A stretch of 64,000 nucleotides of DNA, taken from Candidatus Dormiibacterota bacterium. GTDB taxonomy: Bacteria; Chloroflexota; Dormibacteria; Dormibacterales; Dormibacteraceae. A program made the position numbers and the translations under genes. Position 1 is the stretch's first letter, and the number at the start of each line of letters is the position of its first letter. The DNA is taken from the NCBI GenBank assembly GCA_024280995.1, contig JAMXLM010000018.1, positions 451,563 to 515,562 on the forward strand. The letters are read 5' to 3'. The notes under the pieces are model-generated. The model had not been told where the DNA came from and did not search any database. It saw only the letters and a program-made list of their open reading frames with translations. This document shows, one piece after another, positions 55,395 through 64,000 of this stretch.

Positions 55395-57385
55395 TGACCG
55401 GCAAGTTCCGCTACTCCCGCTGGGACGGTTCGCAGAAGCTCGACGATCTTGACGCCGGCGACGTCCTCGACGCGCTCTCCGACGACCTCATGAACTACGG
55501 CGACCTGAACGCCGCGCTGCAGCGGTTTCTGCGCTGGGGCTCCCCGAACATGCCGGGCCTCGAGCAGCTCCTCAAGCAGCTTCGTGACGCGCGCGAGCGC
55601 GAGCTGGGCCGCTACAACCTCGACTCGACTGTTGAGGAGCTGCGCCAGAAGGTGCAGGACGTCATCGACACCGAGCGCAAGGGCATCGACCGGCGCACCC
55701 AGGAAGCGGCTCCGGATGCGCGCAAGCTGCTCGATCGCATAGCCCGCCAGCGCACCGACCAGCTCGACCGTCTGCCCGACGACCTCGGCGGTCGCGTCAA
55801 AGGGCTGCGCAACTACGAGTTCATGGACGAAGAGGCGCGGCAGAAGTTCGATGAGCTGATGCAGCAGCTCCAGAAGCAGATGCTCGACCAGATGTTCCAG
55901 GGCATCAAAGGCTCGCTGGAACAGATGCAGGGCCAGGACCTATCCCGCGTCCGCGACATGGTGCGCGAGCTGAACAAGATGCTCGAGCAGCGGATGGAGG
56001 GCCGGACGCCGGACTTCAACGGCTTCATGCAGAAGTTCGGCGACATGTTCCCGCCCGGGATCAACTCCCTGGACGAGCTCCTCGAGCACATGCAGCGCCA
56101 GATGGCGCAGATGCAGTCGCTGCTTCAGTCGCTCAGCCCGGAGGCGCGCGAGGAGCTGCGCCAGATGATGGACGCGCTCCTGCAGGACGACTCGCTTCGC
56201 CTCGAGCTCGCGCGCTTGTCGGGATTCATGCAGGCGATGATGCCGCCCTCTGAGCTGACCGAGCGCTATCCGTTCTTCGGCGAGGACCCGATGAGCCTGG
56301 GCGAGGCGATGGGCCTGATGGAGCGGCTGCAGCAGATGGACCGGCTGGAGTCGCAGCTTGAGCGCGGCAGCTTCCGCCCCGACGACGTCGACCGCTCGCT
56401 GGCCCAGGAGCTGCTCGGCCCCGACGCCCGGCAGGCGCTCGACCAGCTGCGACAGGTCACCGACGTGCTCGAGAAGGCGGGCTACGTCGAGCGCAAAGGC
56501 CGCCGCCTGGAGCTGACGCCGCGCGGCATGCGCCGCATCGGCCAGTCGGCTCTGCGCGACATCTTCGACCAGCTGAAGAAGACGCGGATGGGACAGCACA
56601 ACCTCTGGCGTGGCGGCATCGGCACCGACGCCTCGGACGAGCTGAAGCAGTACGAGTACGGCGATCCCTTCCTGCTGGACATGAAAGAGACGCTCTTCAA
56701 CTCGATCGTGCGCGAAGGCCCGCGGGTGCCGGTGAAGATCGCGGCGCCGGACTTCATCGTCCACCGCACCGAGCACATGACGCAGGCCTCGACCGTGCTG
56801 ATGATCGACATGAGTCGCTCGATGTTCCTGCGCGGATGCTTCCTGGCCGCCAAGAAGGTCGCGATCGCTCTCGACTCACTGATCCGCTCGCAGTACCCCC
56901 GCGACTCGCTCTACGTCGTCGGATTCTCGAACTATGCCGTCGAGCTCAAGCCGCAGACGCTGCCGCAGCTGGCGCTCAACGACTACGTGTACGGAACCAA
57001 CATGCAGCACGGGTTCCAGCTCGCGCGCTCGCTGCTCGCGAAGCACCGCGGCAACCGGCAGGTGATCATGATCACCGACGGGGAGCCGACCGCCCACCTC
57101 GAGGAGAACGGGCGAGCCAGCTTCGCGTATCCGCCGACCTACAAGACGATCCAGCAGACGCTGAGCGAGGTCAAACGCTGCACCCGCGATCGGATCGTCA
57201 TCAACACTTTCATGCTCGAGCGGGGGCCTTACCTGACCGAGTTCATCAATCAGATGACCCGGATCAACAAGGGCCGGGCCTTCTTCGTCTCGCCCGACCG
57301 TCTGGGCGAGTACATCCTGATCGACTACGTCTCCGGCAAGCAGCGGCGGCGGGCCAGCAGCCGCAGCCGGGCGCGGATCGCTTAG
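55394..57385 (+). CDS. VWA-domain protein with long helical N-terminal region
   Basis: 663 residues. The first 440 residues are mostly helical, rich in Gln, Met, Leu and charged residues (QRQMAQMQSLLQSLSPEARE), with a winged-helix-like segment YVERKGRRLELTPRGMRRIG near residue 370. The C-terminal 200 residues are a von Willebrand A domain with MIDAS VLMIDMSRSMFLRGC (DxSxS), TNMQHGFQLARSLLA and VIMITDGEPTAH. Such proteins usually pair with a MoxR-type AAA+ ATPase; none is adjacent here. Start is GTG 55394. Confidence 0.87.
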   Translation: MTGKFRYSRWDGSQKLDDLDAGDVLDALSDDLMNYGDLNAALQRFLRWGSPNMPGLEQLLKQLRDARERELGRYNLDSTVEELRQKVQDVIDTERKGIDRRTQEAAPDARKLLDRIARQRTDQLDRLPDDLGGRVKGLRNYEFMDEEARQKFDELMQQLQKQMLDQMFQGIKGSLEQMQGQDLSRVRDMVRELNKMLEQRMEGRTPDFNGFMQKFGDMFPPGINSLDELLEHMQRQMAQMQSLLQSLSPEAREELRQMMDALLQDDSLRLELARLSGFMQAMMPPSELTERYPFFGEDPMSLGEAMGLMERLQQMDRLESQLERGSFRPDDVDRSLAQELLGPDARQALDQLRQVTDVLEKAGYVERKGRRLELTPRGMRRIGQSALRDIFDQLKKTRMGQHNLWRGGIGTDASDELKQYEYGDPFLLDMKETLFNSIVREGPRVPVKIAAPDFIVHRTEHMTQASTVLMIDMSRSMFLRGCFLAAKKVAIALDSLIRSQYPRDSLYVVGFSNYAVELKPQTLPQLALNDYVYGTNMQHGFQLARSLLAKHRGNRQVIMITDGEPTAHLEENGRASFAYPPTYKTIQQTLSEVKRCTRDRIVINTFMLERGPYLTEFINQMTRINKGRAFFVSPDRLGEYILIDYVSGKQRRRASSRSRARIA

Positions 57386-57388
57386 GTT
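57383..57388 (+). promoter_or_regulatory. Putative -10 box of a leaderless promoter for pckA
   Basis: TAGGTT lies six bases before the pckA ATG, and its first three bases are the stop codon of the VWA gene. Confidence 0.4.
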
Positions 57389-57394
57389 TTAGGC

Positions 57395-58936
<1,542 letters not shown>

Positions 58937-58937
58937 C

Positions 58938-59282
58938 TTGCGCGTCGCCATTGTCGGGAGCCGGCACTTCGCTGCGCCGAACCGGGTCAACGAGTACGTC
59001 GCATCGTTGCCGCGGGGCGCGTCCATCATCACCGGCAGCGCGAGCGGCGTCGACGCCGCCGCCACCAGGGCGGCGCGAGAAAAGGGGATCCCAGTCCAGG
59101 TGATGCCCGCCTCGTTCGAAGAGATGGCCGACGCGAGCAAAGCCACGGCGCGTAACCAGCGCCTGGTCGACGCGTGCGACGTGCTGGTCGCTTTCTGGGA
59201 CGGGTCGTCGAAAGGGACCCGATCTACGGTCGAGCGGGCGCTGGACTCGGGCAAGGAAGTCCACGTCTTCGTGGCTTCGTAA
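58938..59282 (+). CDS. SLOG-like small nucleotide-binding protein (DUF2493/YspA type)
   Basis: 114 residues, TTG start one base after the pckA stop. RVAIVGSRHFAAPNRVNEYV, IITGSASGVDAAATRAAREK, NQRLVDACDVLVAFWDGSSK and GTRSTVERALDSGKEVHVF give the Rossmann-like SLOG fold with its GSR and GTxxxVxxA motifs. Members are proposed to bind nucleotides or nucleotide-derived ligands; no reaction is known here. Confidence 0.8.
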   Translation: MRVAIVGSRHFAAPNRVNEYVASLPRGASIITGSASGVDAAATRAAREKGIPVQVMPASFEEMADASKATARNQRLVDACDVLVAFWDGSSKGTRSTVERALDSGKEVHVFVAS

Positions 59283-59291
59283 GATGCGGGC

Positions 59292-59552
59292 ATGTCCGTA
59301 GCGATCGCCGTTCGCGTCCGATTCTTCGCCCGGCTGCGCGAGCTGACGGGCGTCGACGTGGAGGAAGTGAAGTCAACCCCGGGCGCAACCGTCGCGAGCG
59401 TTTACGCGGCGATGCGGGCCGATCATCCGGCGCTTCCTCGACAGGACGGCGTCAGCGCCGCATTGAATCACGAGTTCGTCGATTGGAATGTGACGATCTC
59501 TGAGGGCGATGAGGTCGCGTTCATCCCCCCGGTCAGCGGAGGCGAAATTTGA
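59292..59552 (+). CDS. moaD: Molybdopterin synthase sulfur carrier subunit with two-residue extension
   Basis: 86 residues, ubiquitin-like. AVRVRFFARLRELTGVDVEE at the start, VNHEF-type ALNHEFVDWNVTISEGDEVA and FIPPVSGGEI at the end. MoaD must end in Gly-Gly so that MoeB-type enzymes can adenylate it; here Glu-Ile follows the Gly pair before the stop. Either the tail is trimmed or the protein is unusual. It overlaps moaE as TTGA. Confidence 0.92.
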   Translation: MSVAIAVRVRFFARLRELTGVDVEEVKSTPGATVASVYAAMRADHPALPRQDGVSAALNHEFVDWNVTISEGDEVAFIPPVSGGEI

Positions 59553-59977
59553 GGTACGACGTCGTCACCACTCCGATCGATGCGCGGGAGCTGGAGGCGG
59601 TGGTAACGCATGCCGGCGCCGGCGCGATCTGCACGTTCAGCGGCATCGTCCGCGACAACTCGCGCGGGCAGTCGGTCACTCACCTCGACTACGAGGCCTA
59701 CGCGGAGATGGCCGTGCCGCAGATGAAGAAGATCGGCCAGGAGATCAAGGACCGCTGGCCGGAGGCGCGGGTCGCGATGGCGCACCGCACCGGTCACCTC
59801 GAGATCGGCGAGGTGTCGGTCGTGGTCGCGGTCTCCTGCCCGCACCGGCAGGAGGCGTTCGAGGCGTGCAAGTGGGGGATCGACCGGCTCAAGGAGTCGG
59901 TGCCGATCTGGAAGAAGGAGCACGCCGCGGATGGGACGTTCTGGATCGAGGGGGACGAGAAGAAGCCGGTAGGGTGA
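59549..59977 (+). CDS. moaE: Molybdopterin synthase catalytic subunit
   Basis: 142 residues. AGAICTFSGIVRDNSRGQSV, LDYEAYAEMAVPQMKKIGQE, AMAHRTGHLEIGEVSVVVAV and CKWGIDRLKESVPIWKKEH hold the conserved Lys pair. It transfers two sulfurs from MoaD thiocarboxylate to precursor Z, giving molybdopterin. The TTG start overlaps moaD. No other molybdenum-cofactor gene lies in the window. Confidence 0.95.
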   Translation: MRYDVVTTPIDARELEAVVTHAGAGAICTFSGIVRDNSRGQSVTHLDYEAYAEMAVPQMKKIGQEIKDRWPEARVAMAHRTGHLEIGEVSVVVAVSCPHRQEAFEACKWGIDRLKESVPIWKKEHAADGTFWIEGDEKKPVG

Positions 59978-60032
59978 CCCCCTCCGCCCATCGGGCCACC
60001 TCCCCACGAGCGGGGAGGACCGTCAGGGGTCA
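59975..60032. repeat. Nested inverted repeat between convergent genes
   Basis: An inner hairpin CCTCCCC-acgagc-GGGGAGG (59999-60018) lies inside outer arms TGACCCC (59975-59981) and GGGGTCA (60026-60032). It fills the gap between the stops of moaE and the methyltransferase and could stop transcription in both directions, though there is no T-run. Similar C-rich intergenic palindromes are common dispersed repeats in GC-rich genomes. Confidence 0.55.
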
Positions 60033-60674
60033 GCTCTTGACGCGGGCGACCGAAAGTCCGTCCCGGATGGGGACCACCACAGCTTCCAAGCGGGGGTGCC
60101 TGGCCACGAACTCGTTGTAGAACGCGATGTTCTTCGCCTGCTGCGTGCCCGGGTGCAGGATCTCGCCCCGGCCCAGCGCGTTGTCGGCCATCAGCAGCCC
60201 GCCCGCGTCCAGCCGCTCGAGGCAGAGCTCGCTCACCCGGCGCGTGATGTCCTCCGACCGAAACGAGTTCAGGAGGTCTATGAAGCAAACATCGAACCGC
60301 GCCTCCAGCTTCTCGAGGCCGTCCTTCGCGTTCTCCTCGAGCACGAGCGCGCGATCGCCAAAGCCCGCCTCGGCAAAGTTCGCCCGCGCCCGCGCCGCCC
60401 GGTCGTGGTCCATCTCGTACGTGGTCAGCGTCCCGCCGTCGGTGCCGCGAAGCAGCCAGATCCCGCTGTAGCCGGTGGCCGTTCCCAGCTCGAGGATTCG
60501 CTTCCCGCGAGCGATCTTGACAAGGAGATAAAGGAGCATGCCCTCATGCGTGTCGACGATCGGGATGTTCTCGCGATGCGCCTCGTCTTCCATCCGCGCA
60601 AGCACCCCGTCCCGCTTCGGCACCAGCCCGTCGAGGTATTGCTGCAGCTCGTCGGTTACGTCGATGCTCCTCAT
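60030..60674 (-). CDS. O-methyltransferase family protein
   Basis: 214 residues, class I SAM-dependent (COG4122 type). VDTHEGMLLYLLVKIARGKR, ILELGTATGYSGIWLLRG (SAM motif I), LTTYEMDHDRAARARANFAE, FDVCFIDLLNSFRSEDITRR and LMADNALGRGEILHPG. The usual metal-binding Asp-Asn pair is present (ADNAL). Acceptor unknown. It overlaps the upstream minus-strand gene by four bases. Confidence 0.9.
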   Translation of the reverse strand: MRSIDVTDELQQYLDGLVPKRDGVLARMEDEAHRENIPIVDTHEGMLLYLLVKIARGKRILELGTATGYSGIWLLRGTDGGTLTTYEMDHDRAARARANFAEAGFGDRALVLEENAKDGLEKLEARFDVCFIDLLNSFRSEDITRRVSELCLERLDAGGLLMADNALGRGEILHPGTQQAKNIAFYNEFVARHPRLEAVVVPIRDGLSVARVKS

Positions 60675-61105
60675 TCGCGGCTCCTCCAGAACTCATCCAC
60701 CATCGGGTTTAGCGTACCGACGTAGGCGGTCAGGCACTCGACGGCGTCGCCGAGCACCTGCTCGTCCAGGCGCGCCGCCGGCAAGGTTTCGTAGAGCCGG
60801 GACCAGCCGCGGTCCCACGGCTCGAGCTCGGCCCGCGGAAGGCTCGACTTCACCTCGACCATCCGTGCCCGGAAATAGTCGAATGCAGCCTCGTTGATCG
60901 CCGGCGCCGCCTCGAAATGAAGCCCGACCTCGAGCTTGCCCACCCCGGTGTGGTGCCACGCCTCGTAGTGGAAGGCGGGCTCTTCGAAGTAGACCTTCAT
61001 CAGCCGGCCGCTGCGGGTCGTCTTGAAGTCGCGCATGCCGGCGGGCAGATTCGACTTGAGGCCTTTGCGCACCCCGGCGAAGAAGTCAGCAGGCGCCAAC
61101 AACAT
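60671..61105 (-). CDS. Conserved-looking small protein, unknown
   Basis: 144 residues. [80 protein letters not shown]. It looks like a compact alpha/beta domain with several Trp and His, perhaps a nuclease-inhibitor-like or DUF-type fold. No family recognised. It lies just upstream of, and overlaps, the methyltransferase. Confidence 0.6.
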   Translation of the reverse strand: MLLAPADFFAGVRKGLKSNLPAGMRDFKTTRSGRLMKVYFEEPAFHYEAWHHTGVGKLEVGLHFEAAPAINEAAFDYFRARMVEVKSSLPRAELEPWDRGWSRLYETLPAARLDEQVLGDAVECLTAYVGTLNPMVDEFWRSRE

Positions 61106-61164
61106 CAGAGTGCCCCGCCCCCCCGCGTTTTCATCGCACCCGGCAGGAGCGTGGCACTCTCCCG

Positions 61165-61170
61165 TAAGCT
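61165..61170 (+). promoter_or_regulatory. Putative -10 box of a leaderless promoter for clpP
   Basis: TAAGCT lies 11 bases before the TTG start of clpP. Confidence 0.4.
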
Positions 61171-61181
61171 CGCGAAACAGA

Positions 61182-61805
61182 TTGGCTTACGTTCCGACGG
61201 TCGTCGAAAACGAGGGCGGCAACCGCGAGCGCACGTTCGACATCTACTCGCGGCTGCTGAAGGACCGCATCATCATCATCGGCCGCCCGATCGACGACGT
61301 CGTCGCCAATCTCGTCGTCGCCCAGCTCATGTACCTGAACGCGGACGATCCGGAGAAGGAGATCCAGATCTACGTCAACTCTCCGGGCGGCGCGGTCACG
61401 GCCGGGCTTGCGATCTACGACACGATGCAGTACGTTCAGGCGCCGATCTCCACGGTGTGCATCGGCCGCGCTGCGAGCTTTGGCACGGTCGTGCTCATGG
61501 CGGGCGCGAAAGGCAAGCGATTCTCTCTTCCGAGCGCGACGATCCACCTTCACCAGCCGCTGATCGGGGGTCGCGGGCTGCAGGGTCAGGCAACAGACCT
61601 CGACATCCACGCCAAGGAGATCATCCGGATCCGCGGTGTGCTGAACGACCTCATCGCCAAGCACACCGGGCAGCCGCTCGAGCGGGTCGTGCGCGACACC
61701 GACCGCGACTTCTTCATGACGCCTCAAGAGGCGGTCGAGTACGGGCTGATCGACGGCATCATCGCGGCGACGCGAGTGCCGGTGCTGTCGACCGCGAAAG
61801 GCTGA
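61182..61805 (+). CDS. clpP: ATP-dependent Clp protease proteolytic subunit
   Basis: 207 residues from TTG 61182, [13 protein letters not shown] after initiation. [40 protein letters not shown], the catalytic Ser in [20 protein letters not shown], His in [20 protein letters not shown], and Asp in [25 protein letters not shown] is a variant of the usual AASMG. No ClpX or second ClpP is adjacent. The end overlaps the convergent GT87 gene by 47 bases. Confidence 0.95.
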   Translation: MAYVPTVVENEGGNRERTFDIYSRLLKDRIIIIGRPIDDVVANLVVAQLMYLNADDPEKEIQIYVNSPGGAVTAGLAIYDTMQYVQAPISTVCIGRAASFGTVVLMAGAKGKRFSLPSATIHLHQPLIGGRGLQGQATDLDIHAKEIIRIRGVLNDLIAKHTGQPLERVVRDTDRDFFMTPQEAVEYGLIDGIIAATRVPVLSTAKG

Positions 61806-62862
61806 TCCGGGCCAGCAGGCCCCCGACCAGGATCAGCCCGGCGACCGCCGGCAGCGGCGCCGGTGCGAGGGCGCAGAACAGCGCGAAGGCCGACAGGGCG
61901 AGCCAGTCGAACCACCGGGCCTCGCCCCAGATGGCCAGTCCGACCGCGACCAGGACGAGGTCCGCGGGGAGCGCGTGGGGCGAGGCCAGGACTCCACCCG
62001 CGATCAGGATGGCGAGGGGCGGGCGCATCTCCGCGCCGCGCGACCGCCACGCAAGGTAGACGACGGCCGCGATCGTCGCGAGGGCCAGCACGGCAACCGC
62101 GACGGTCGAGCTCGGCAGCAGCGCGCCAAAGTGCGGGATGTCGACCTCGCGGCTGATCGGCGCCACGGTGGCTCGCGTCTGCCCGAGCCACTGGCCAATC
62201 CATCCCGGGTTCAAGGCAAGAGTTGGAAGCAACAGGACGAGGCCGGCCGTCGCCCATCCCGCGAGCACCTTCCACTCCCTCGCGACGACGACGGCCACTC
62301 CAAGCGGCAGGACCAGCTGCGGCTTCACGAGCGTCAGGCCGAGCGCCAACCCCGCGAGGTAGCGCCGCGGCCAGATGGCGATCGCCGCCCCGATGCCGAG
62401 AGCGACGAATCCGTCGAGCTGCGCGTTGAGCATCATCAGCGCCGTGGGCACGCTTGCAAAGGCGGGAAGGATTGCCGTCGGCGGCCGCGGCCGCGTGGCG
62501 AGATAGAGCCCGAGCGCCAGGCAGATCAATCCCGCCAGGACCCACGCCCGCCCGCCGAGGTTGCTCCCGAGCAGGTCGAATGGGACCGCGAGCAGGGCCA
62601 CCCACGCTGGCGCGAGGAAAGGAAGGATCCCTTCGATGCCGGCGGTCACCAGGATCCGGCCACCGGTGACCTGCTTCTGCACACGCTGCTGCGTCGAGAG
62701 GTCGTAGAGGTGTCCCGGGTCGGACACGATCAGCCGGGCGCCCGTCGCGAAAGCGGGCCAGTCGGAGTTGACGACGTCGTCGTTGGGGAGCAGCGGGTAG
62801 ATGAAAAAGGCGAGCGCGACCGCGAGCAGCGCGACTGAGCCGCGCCAGCGCCAGCGACTCAA
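61759..62862 (-). CDS. GT87-like membrane glycosyltransferase
   Basis: 367 residues, nine to ten helices. [20 protein letters not shown] starts helix 1; the first loop holds [20 protein letters not shown] with the family Asp; [20 protein letters not shown] and [20 protein letters not shown] are typical of DUF2029/GT87. Likely adds mannose or another sugar from a polyprenyl-phosphate donor outside the membrane. TTG 62862 starts 13 bases after the upstream stop. Confidence 0.8.
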   Translation of the reverse strand: MSRWRWRGSVALLAVALAFFIYPLLPNDDVVNSDWPAFATGARLIVSDPGHLYDLSTQQRVQKQVTGGRILVTAGIEGILPFLAPAWVALLAVPFDLLGSNLGGRAWVLAGLICLALGLYLATRPRPPTAILPAFASVPTALMMLNAQLDGFVALGIGAAIAIWPRRYLAGLALGLTLVKPQLVLPLGVAVVVAREWKVLAGWATAGLVLLLPTLALNPGWIGQWLGQTRATVAPISREVDIPHFGALLPSSTVAVAVLALATIAAVVYLAWRSRGAEMRPPLAILIAGGVLASPHALPADLVLVAVGLAIWGEARWFDWLALSAFALFCALAPAPLPAVAGLILVGGLLARISLSRSTAPALASPR

Positions 62863-62875
62863 GACAAGGGGGTCT

Positions 62876-63667
62876 TCATAGTTCGATCGAGAGGCCGTCG
62901 GCGGCCGCGCGCACGTCGATGCCAGTCCGCTGCGACATGCCCGCCGCCACATCGGCGGGGTTGGCGCGCCAGACGGTCATCCCGTAGTGGGTCAGGAAAG
63001 CGATGCGCGGTTTCGCCTCGCGCACGATCCGTTCCGCGTCCGCGATACAGAGATGCGGTAGGTGCGGGATGCAGTCGCGCAGCACGGTGTGGATGATCAT
63101 CACGCCGGCCCTGTGCTGCTCGGCGATGCCGTCGTAGTAGCCGGAGTCGGTGACCCAGCCGAGCTTTTCGCCGAATCGGAATCCGTACGTCTCCGACTGA
63201 TGGACATGGCGGCCGCTGGTCGTGAAGCTCAACCCGTCGACCGAGTAGGTGGTCTCGGGGGCCAGGCGCACGATCTCGCGGGGAAAGCGGCGCACGTACT
63301 CGAGAACGACGGGGTCGTCGTCGAGCGCGTCGGACGGGCAGAAGAGCTGACCGCGGTGCTGAAATCCGCCGTCGGTCATCGCCTCGAGCATCACGTTCAC
63401 GTCGCCGGTGTGGTCGAGGTGGCGATGGCTGAGGACGATCGCGTCGAGCGTGGTCAGGTCGACCTTGCGCTGCGCGTACTGGACGATCGCGCCGGGGCCA
63501 GGGTCGAGCGCGAGCTTGACGTTGCCGTCCTCGAGAAAGAGCCCGCCCGAGGCCGCGACCTGTTTCGCGACCATGAATCGCGCGCCCGCCGTGCCCATGA
63601 ACGTGAGCTTCAGTGTTTCGACTCCGAGGGCCGCCGCACATTTCGCGGCATCGGCGGCCGGAGCCAA
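62876..63667 (-). CDS. Beta-lactamase-fold hydrolase, RNase Z-like
   Basis: 263 residues from TTG 63667. LKLTFMGTAGARFMVAKQVA, zinc motif IVLSHRHLDHTGDVNVML (HxHxDH), LGWVTDSGYYDGIAEQHRAG with the bridging Asp, and IAFLTHYGMTVWR with the last His. The fold resembles RNase Z and related hydrolases, without the RNase Z exosite. Start is uncertain: CTG 63613 gives the cleanest family N-terminus, while the codons before it have low G/C at the third position. Confidence 0.82.
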   Translation of the reverse strand: MAPAADAAKCAAALGVETLKLTFMGTAGARFMVAKQVAASGGLFLEDGNVKLALDPGPGAIVQYAQRKVDLTTLDAIVLSHRHLDHTGDVNVMLEAMTDGGFQHRGQLFCPSDALDDDPVVLEYVRRFPREIVRLAPETTYSVDGLSFTTSGRHVHQSETYGFRFGEKLGWVTDSGYYDGIAEQHRAGVMIIHTVLRDCIPHLPHLCIADAERIVREAKPRIAFLTHYGMTVWRANPADVAAGMSQRTGIDVRAAADGLSIEL

Positions 63668-63805
63668 GGAGAGGGTGGCGCAGCTAGGAGCGCATCTGTT
63701 GATGCGTGACGACGCGGCGCCGGGCCCCTTGACGCTGGCTTCAGCGCCGCAGGCGCCCGGCCGACCGGGCCGCGCAGATGCAAGGAACATCGGGTCTCGC
63801 GACAC
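63668..63805. other. Non-coding gap between pgk and the hydrolase gene
   Basis: 138 bases with two GC-rich hairpins: CGCATC-tgtt-GATGCG (63691-63706) and GCCCGG-ccga-CCGGGC (63755-63770). An open frame up to ATG 63805 crosses it, but its Arg/Ala/Cys-rich product has no recognisable motif. No T-run follows either hairpin in the direction of pgk. Confidence 0.45.
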
Positions 63806-64000
63806 CTAAGCTTCTTTGAGGATCGCGATGCCGGGAAGCTCTTTGCCTTCGAGGTACTCGAGCGTTGCGCCGCCACCGGTCGAGACGTGCGAGAACCGCC
63901 CGGCCAGGCCCAGCGATTCGATGGCCGCGATCGTGTCTCCTCCGCCGACCAGCGTGTAGCCGCCTGACGCCGCGACAGCCTCGCCGACCTTCTTGGTTCC
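63806..64000 (-). CDS. pgk: Phosphoglycerate kinase, C-terminal part
   Basis: Last 64 residues plus stop; the rest is beyond the right edge. [40 protein letters not shown] and [17 protein letters not shown] are the nucleotide-binding C-terminal domain of Pgk, including the GGGD loop and the STGGGA helix start. Glycolysis and Calvin-type carbon flow. Transcribed toward the hydrolase gene on the same strand. Confidence 0.95.
   Translation of the reverse strand, partial: GTKKVGEAVAASGGYTLVGGGDTIAAIESLGLAGRFSHVSTGGGATLEYLEGKELPGIAILKEA

Overview
The window is 64 kb of GC-rich bacterial chromosome (about two thirds G+C by eye), packed with genes on both strands. No gap between genes exceeds 150 bases. 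I see no rRNA, tRNA, insertion sequence, prophage, origin or CRISPR array. The gene mix fits a Terrabacteria lineage such as Dormibacterota, Chloroflexota or a deep Actinobacteriota. It includes an F420 operon with an F420-dependent glucose-6-phosphate dehydrogenase, phosphatidylinositol-mannoside-type lipid genes, a Mca/MshB-like deacetylase, PdxS/PdxT vitamin B6 synthesis and a DUF559/AbiEi-like protein. The exact phylum is inference from content; there is no 16S here.

Layout. 0-9.3 kb: the start of hisA (cut by the left edge), yajQ, ilvE, a glycerate kinase, an ECF sigma factor with a C-terminal zinc finger, pdxS-pdxT behind an 18-bp perfect palindrome, an R3H-type ATPase and tmk. 9.3-17.4 kb: a one-chain ABC transporter, two acyl-CoA dehydrogenases, an LLM flavin/F420 oxidoreductase, a ribbon-helix-helix/Clp-N fusion regulator, a PHP hydrolase related to PolX, and folE. 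18-27 kb: a long overlapping run from an ArsR regulator with a double operator through two lipid acyltransferases, a PimA-like mannosyltransferase and a PI-synthase-like enzyme into a DNA polymerase III delta'-like protein, hisC, an HD protein, a 2-hydroxyacid dehydrogenase, a HAD phosphatase and a Mca-like deacetylase. 27-29 kb: a DUF559-type gene flanked on both sides by pairs of 22-bp hairpin repeats, then ispH. 29-33.8 kb: a MaoC-like protein with an Arg-rich tail, a diguanylate cyclase, an MFS transporter, a sirtuin and BirA. 33.8-37.2 kb: fgd-cofC-cofE-cofD. 37.2-41 kb: yqeY, nth, a third hairpin-repeat pair and an SPL-type radical SAM gene behind a LexA-like box. 41-53 kb: a DUF4870-like membrane protein, a Ser/Thr kinase, a CHASE2 adenylate cyclase, DUF72, an alcohol dehydrogenase, a GH15 hydrolase, an acyl-CoA carboxyltransferase and a divergent LysR gene. 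53-64 kb: a beta-lactamase-fold hydrolase, an amidase, a VWA protein, pckA, moaD/moaE, clpP, two further small enzymes, a GT87 membrane protein and the 3' end of pgk.

Expression style. Many first genes of transcription units carry a TANNNT box 6-13 bases before the start codon and no Shine-Dalgarno sequence, which suggests widespread leaderless transcription. Genes inside operons usually overlap by ATGA, GTGA or TTGA. Five genes have no ATG, GTG or TTG that preserves their conserved N-terminus, but do have a CTG there. The one clear Shine-Dalgarno gene is the DUF4870-like protein at 41 kb, which also has a textbook terminator. All start choices below are inferences from these patterns and from family N-termini.
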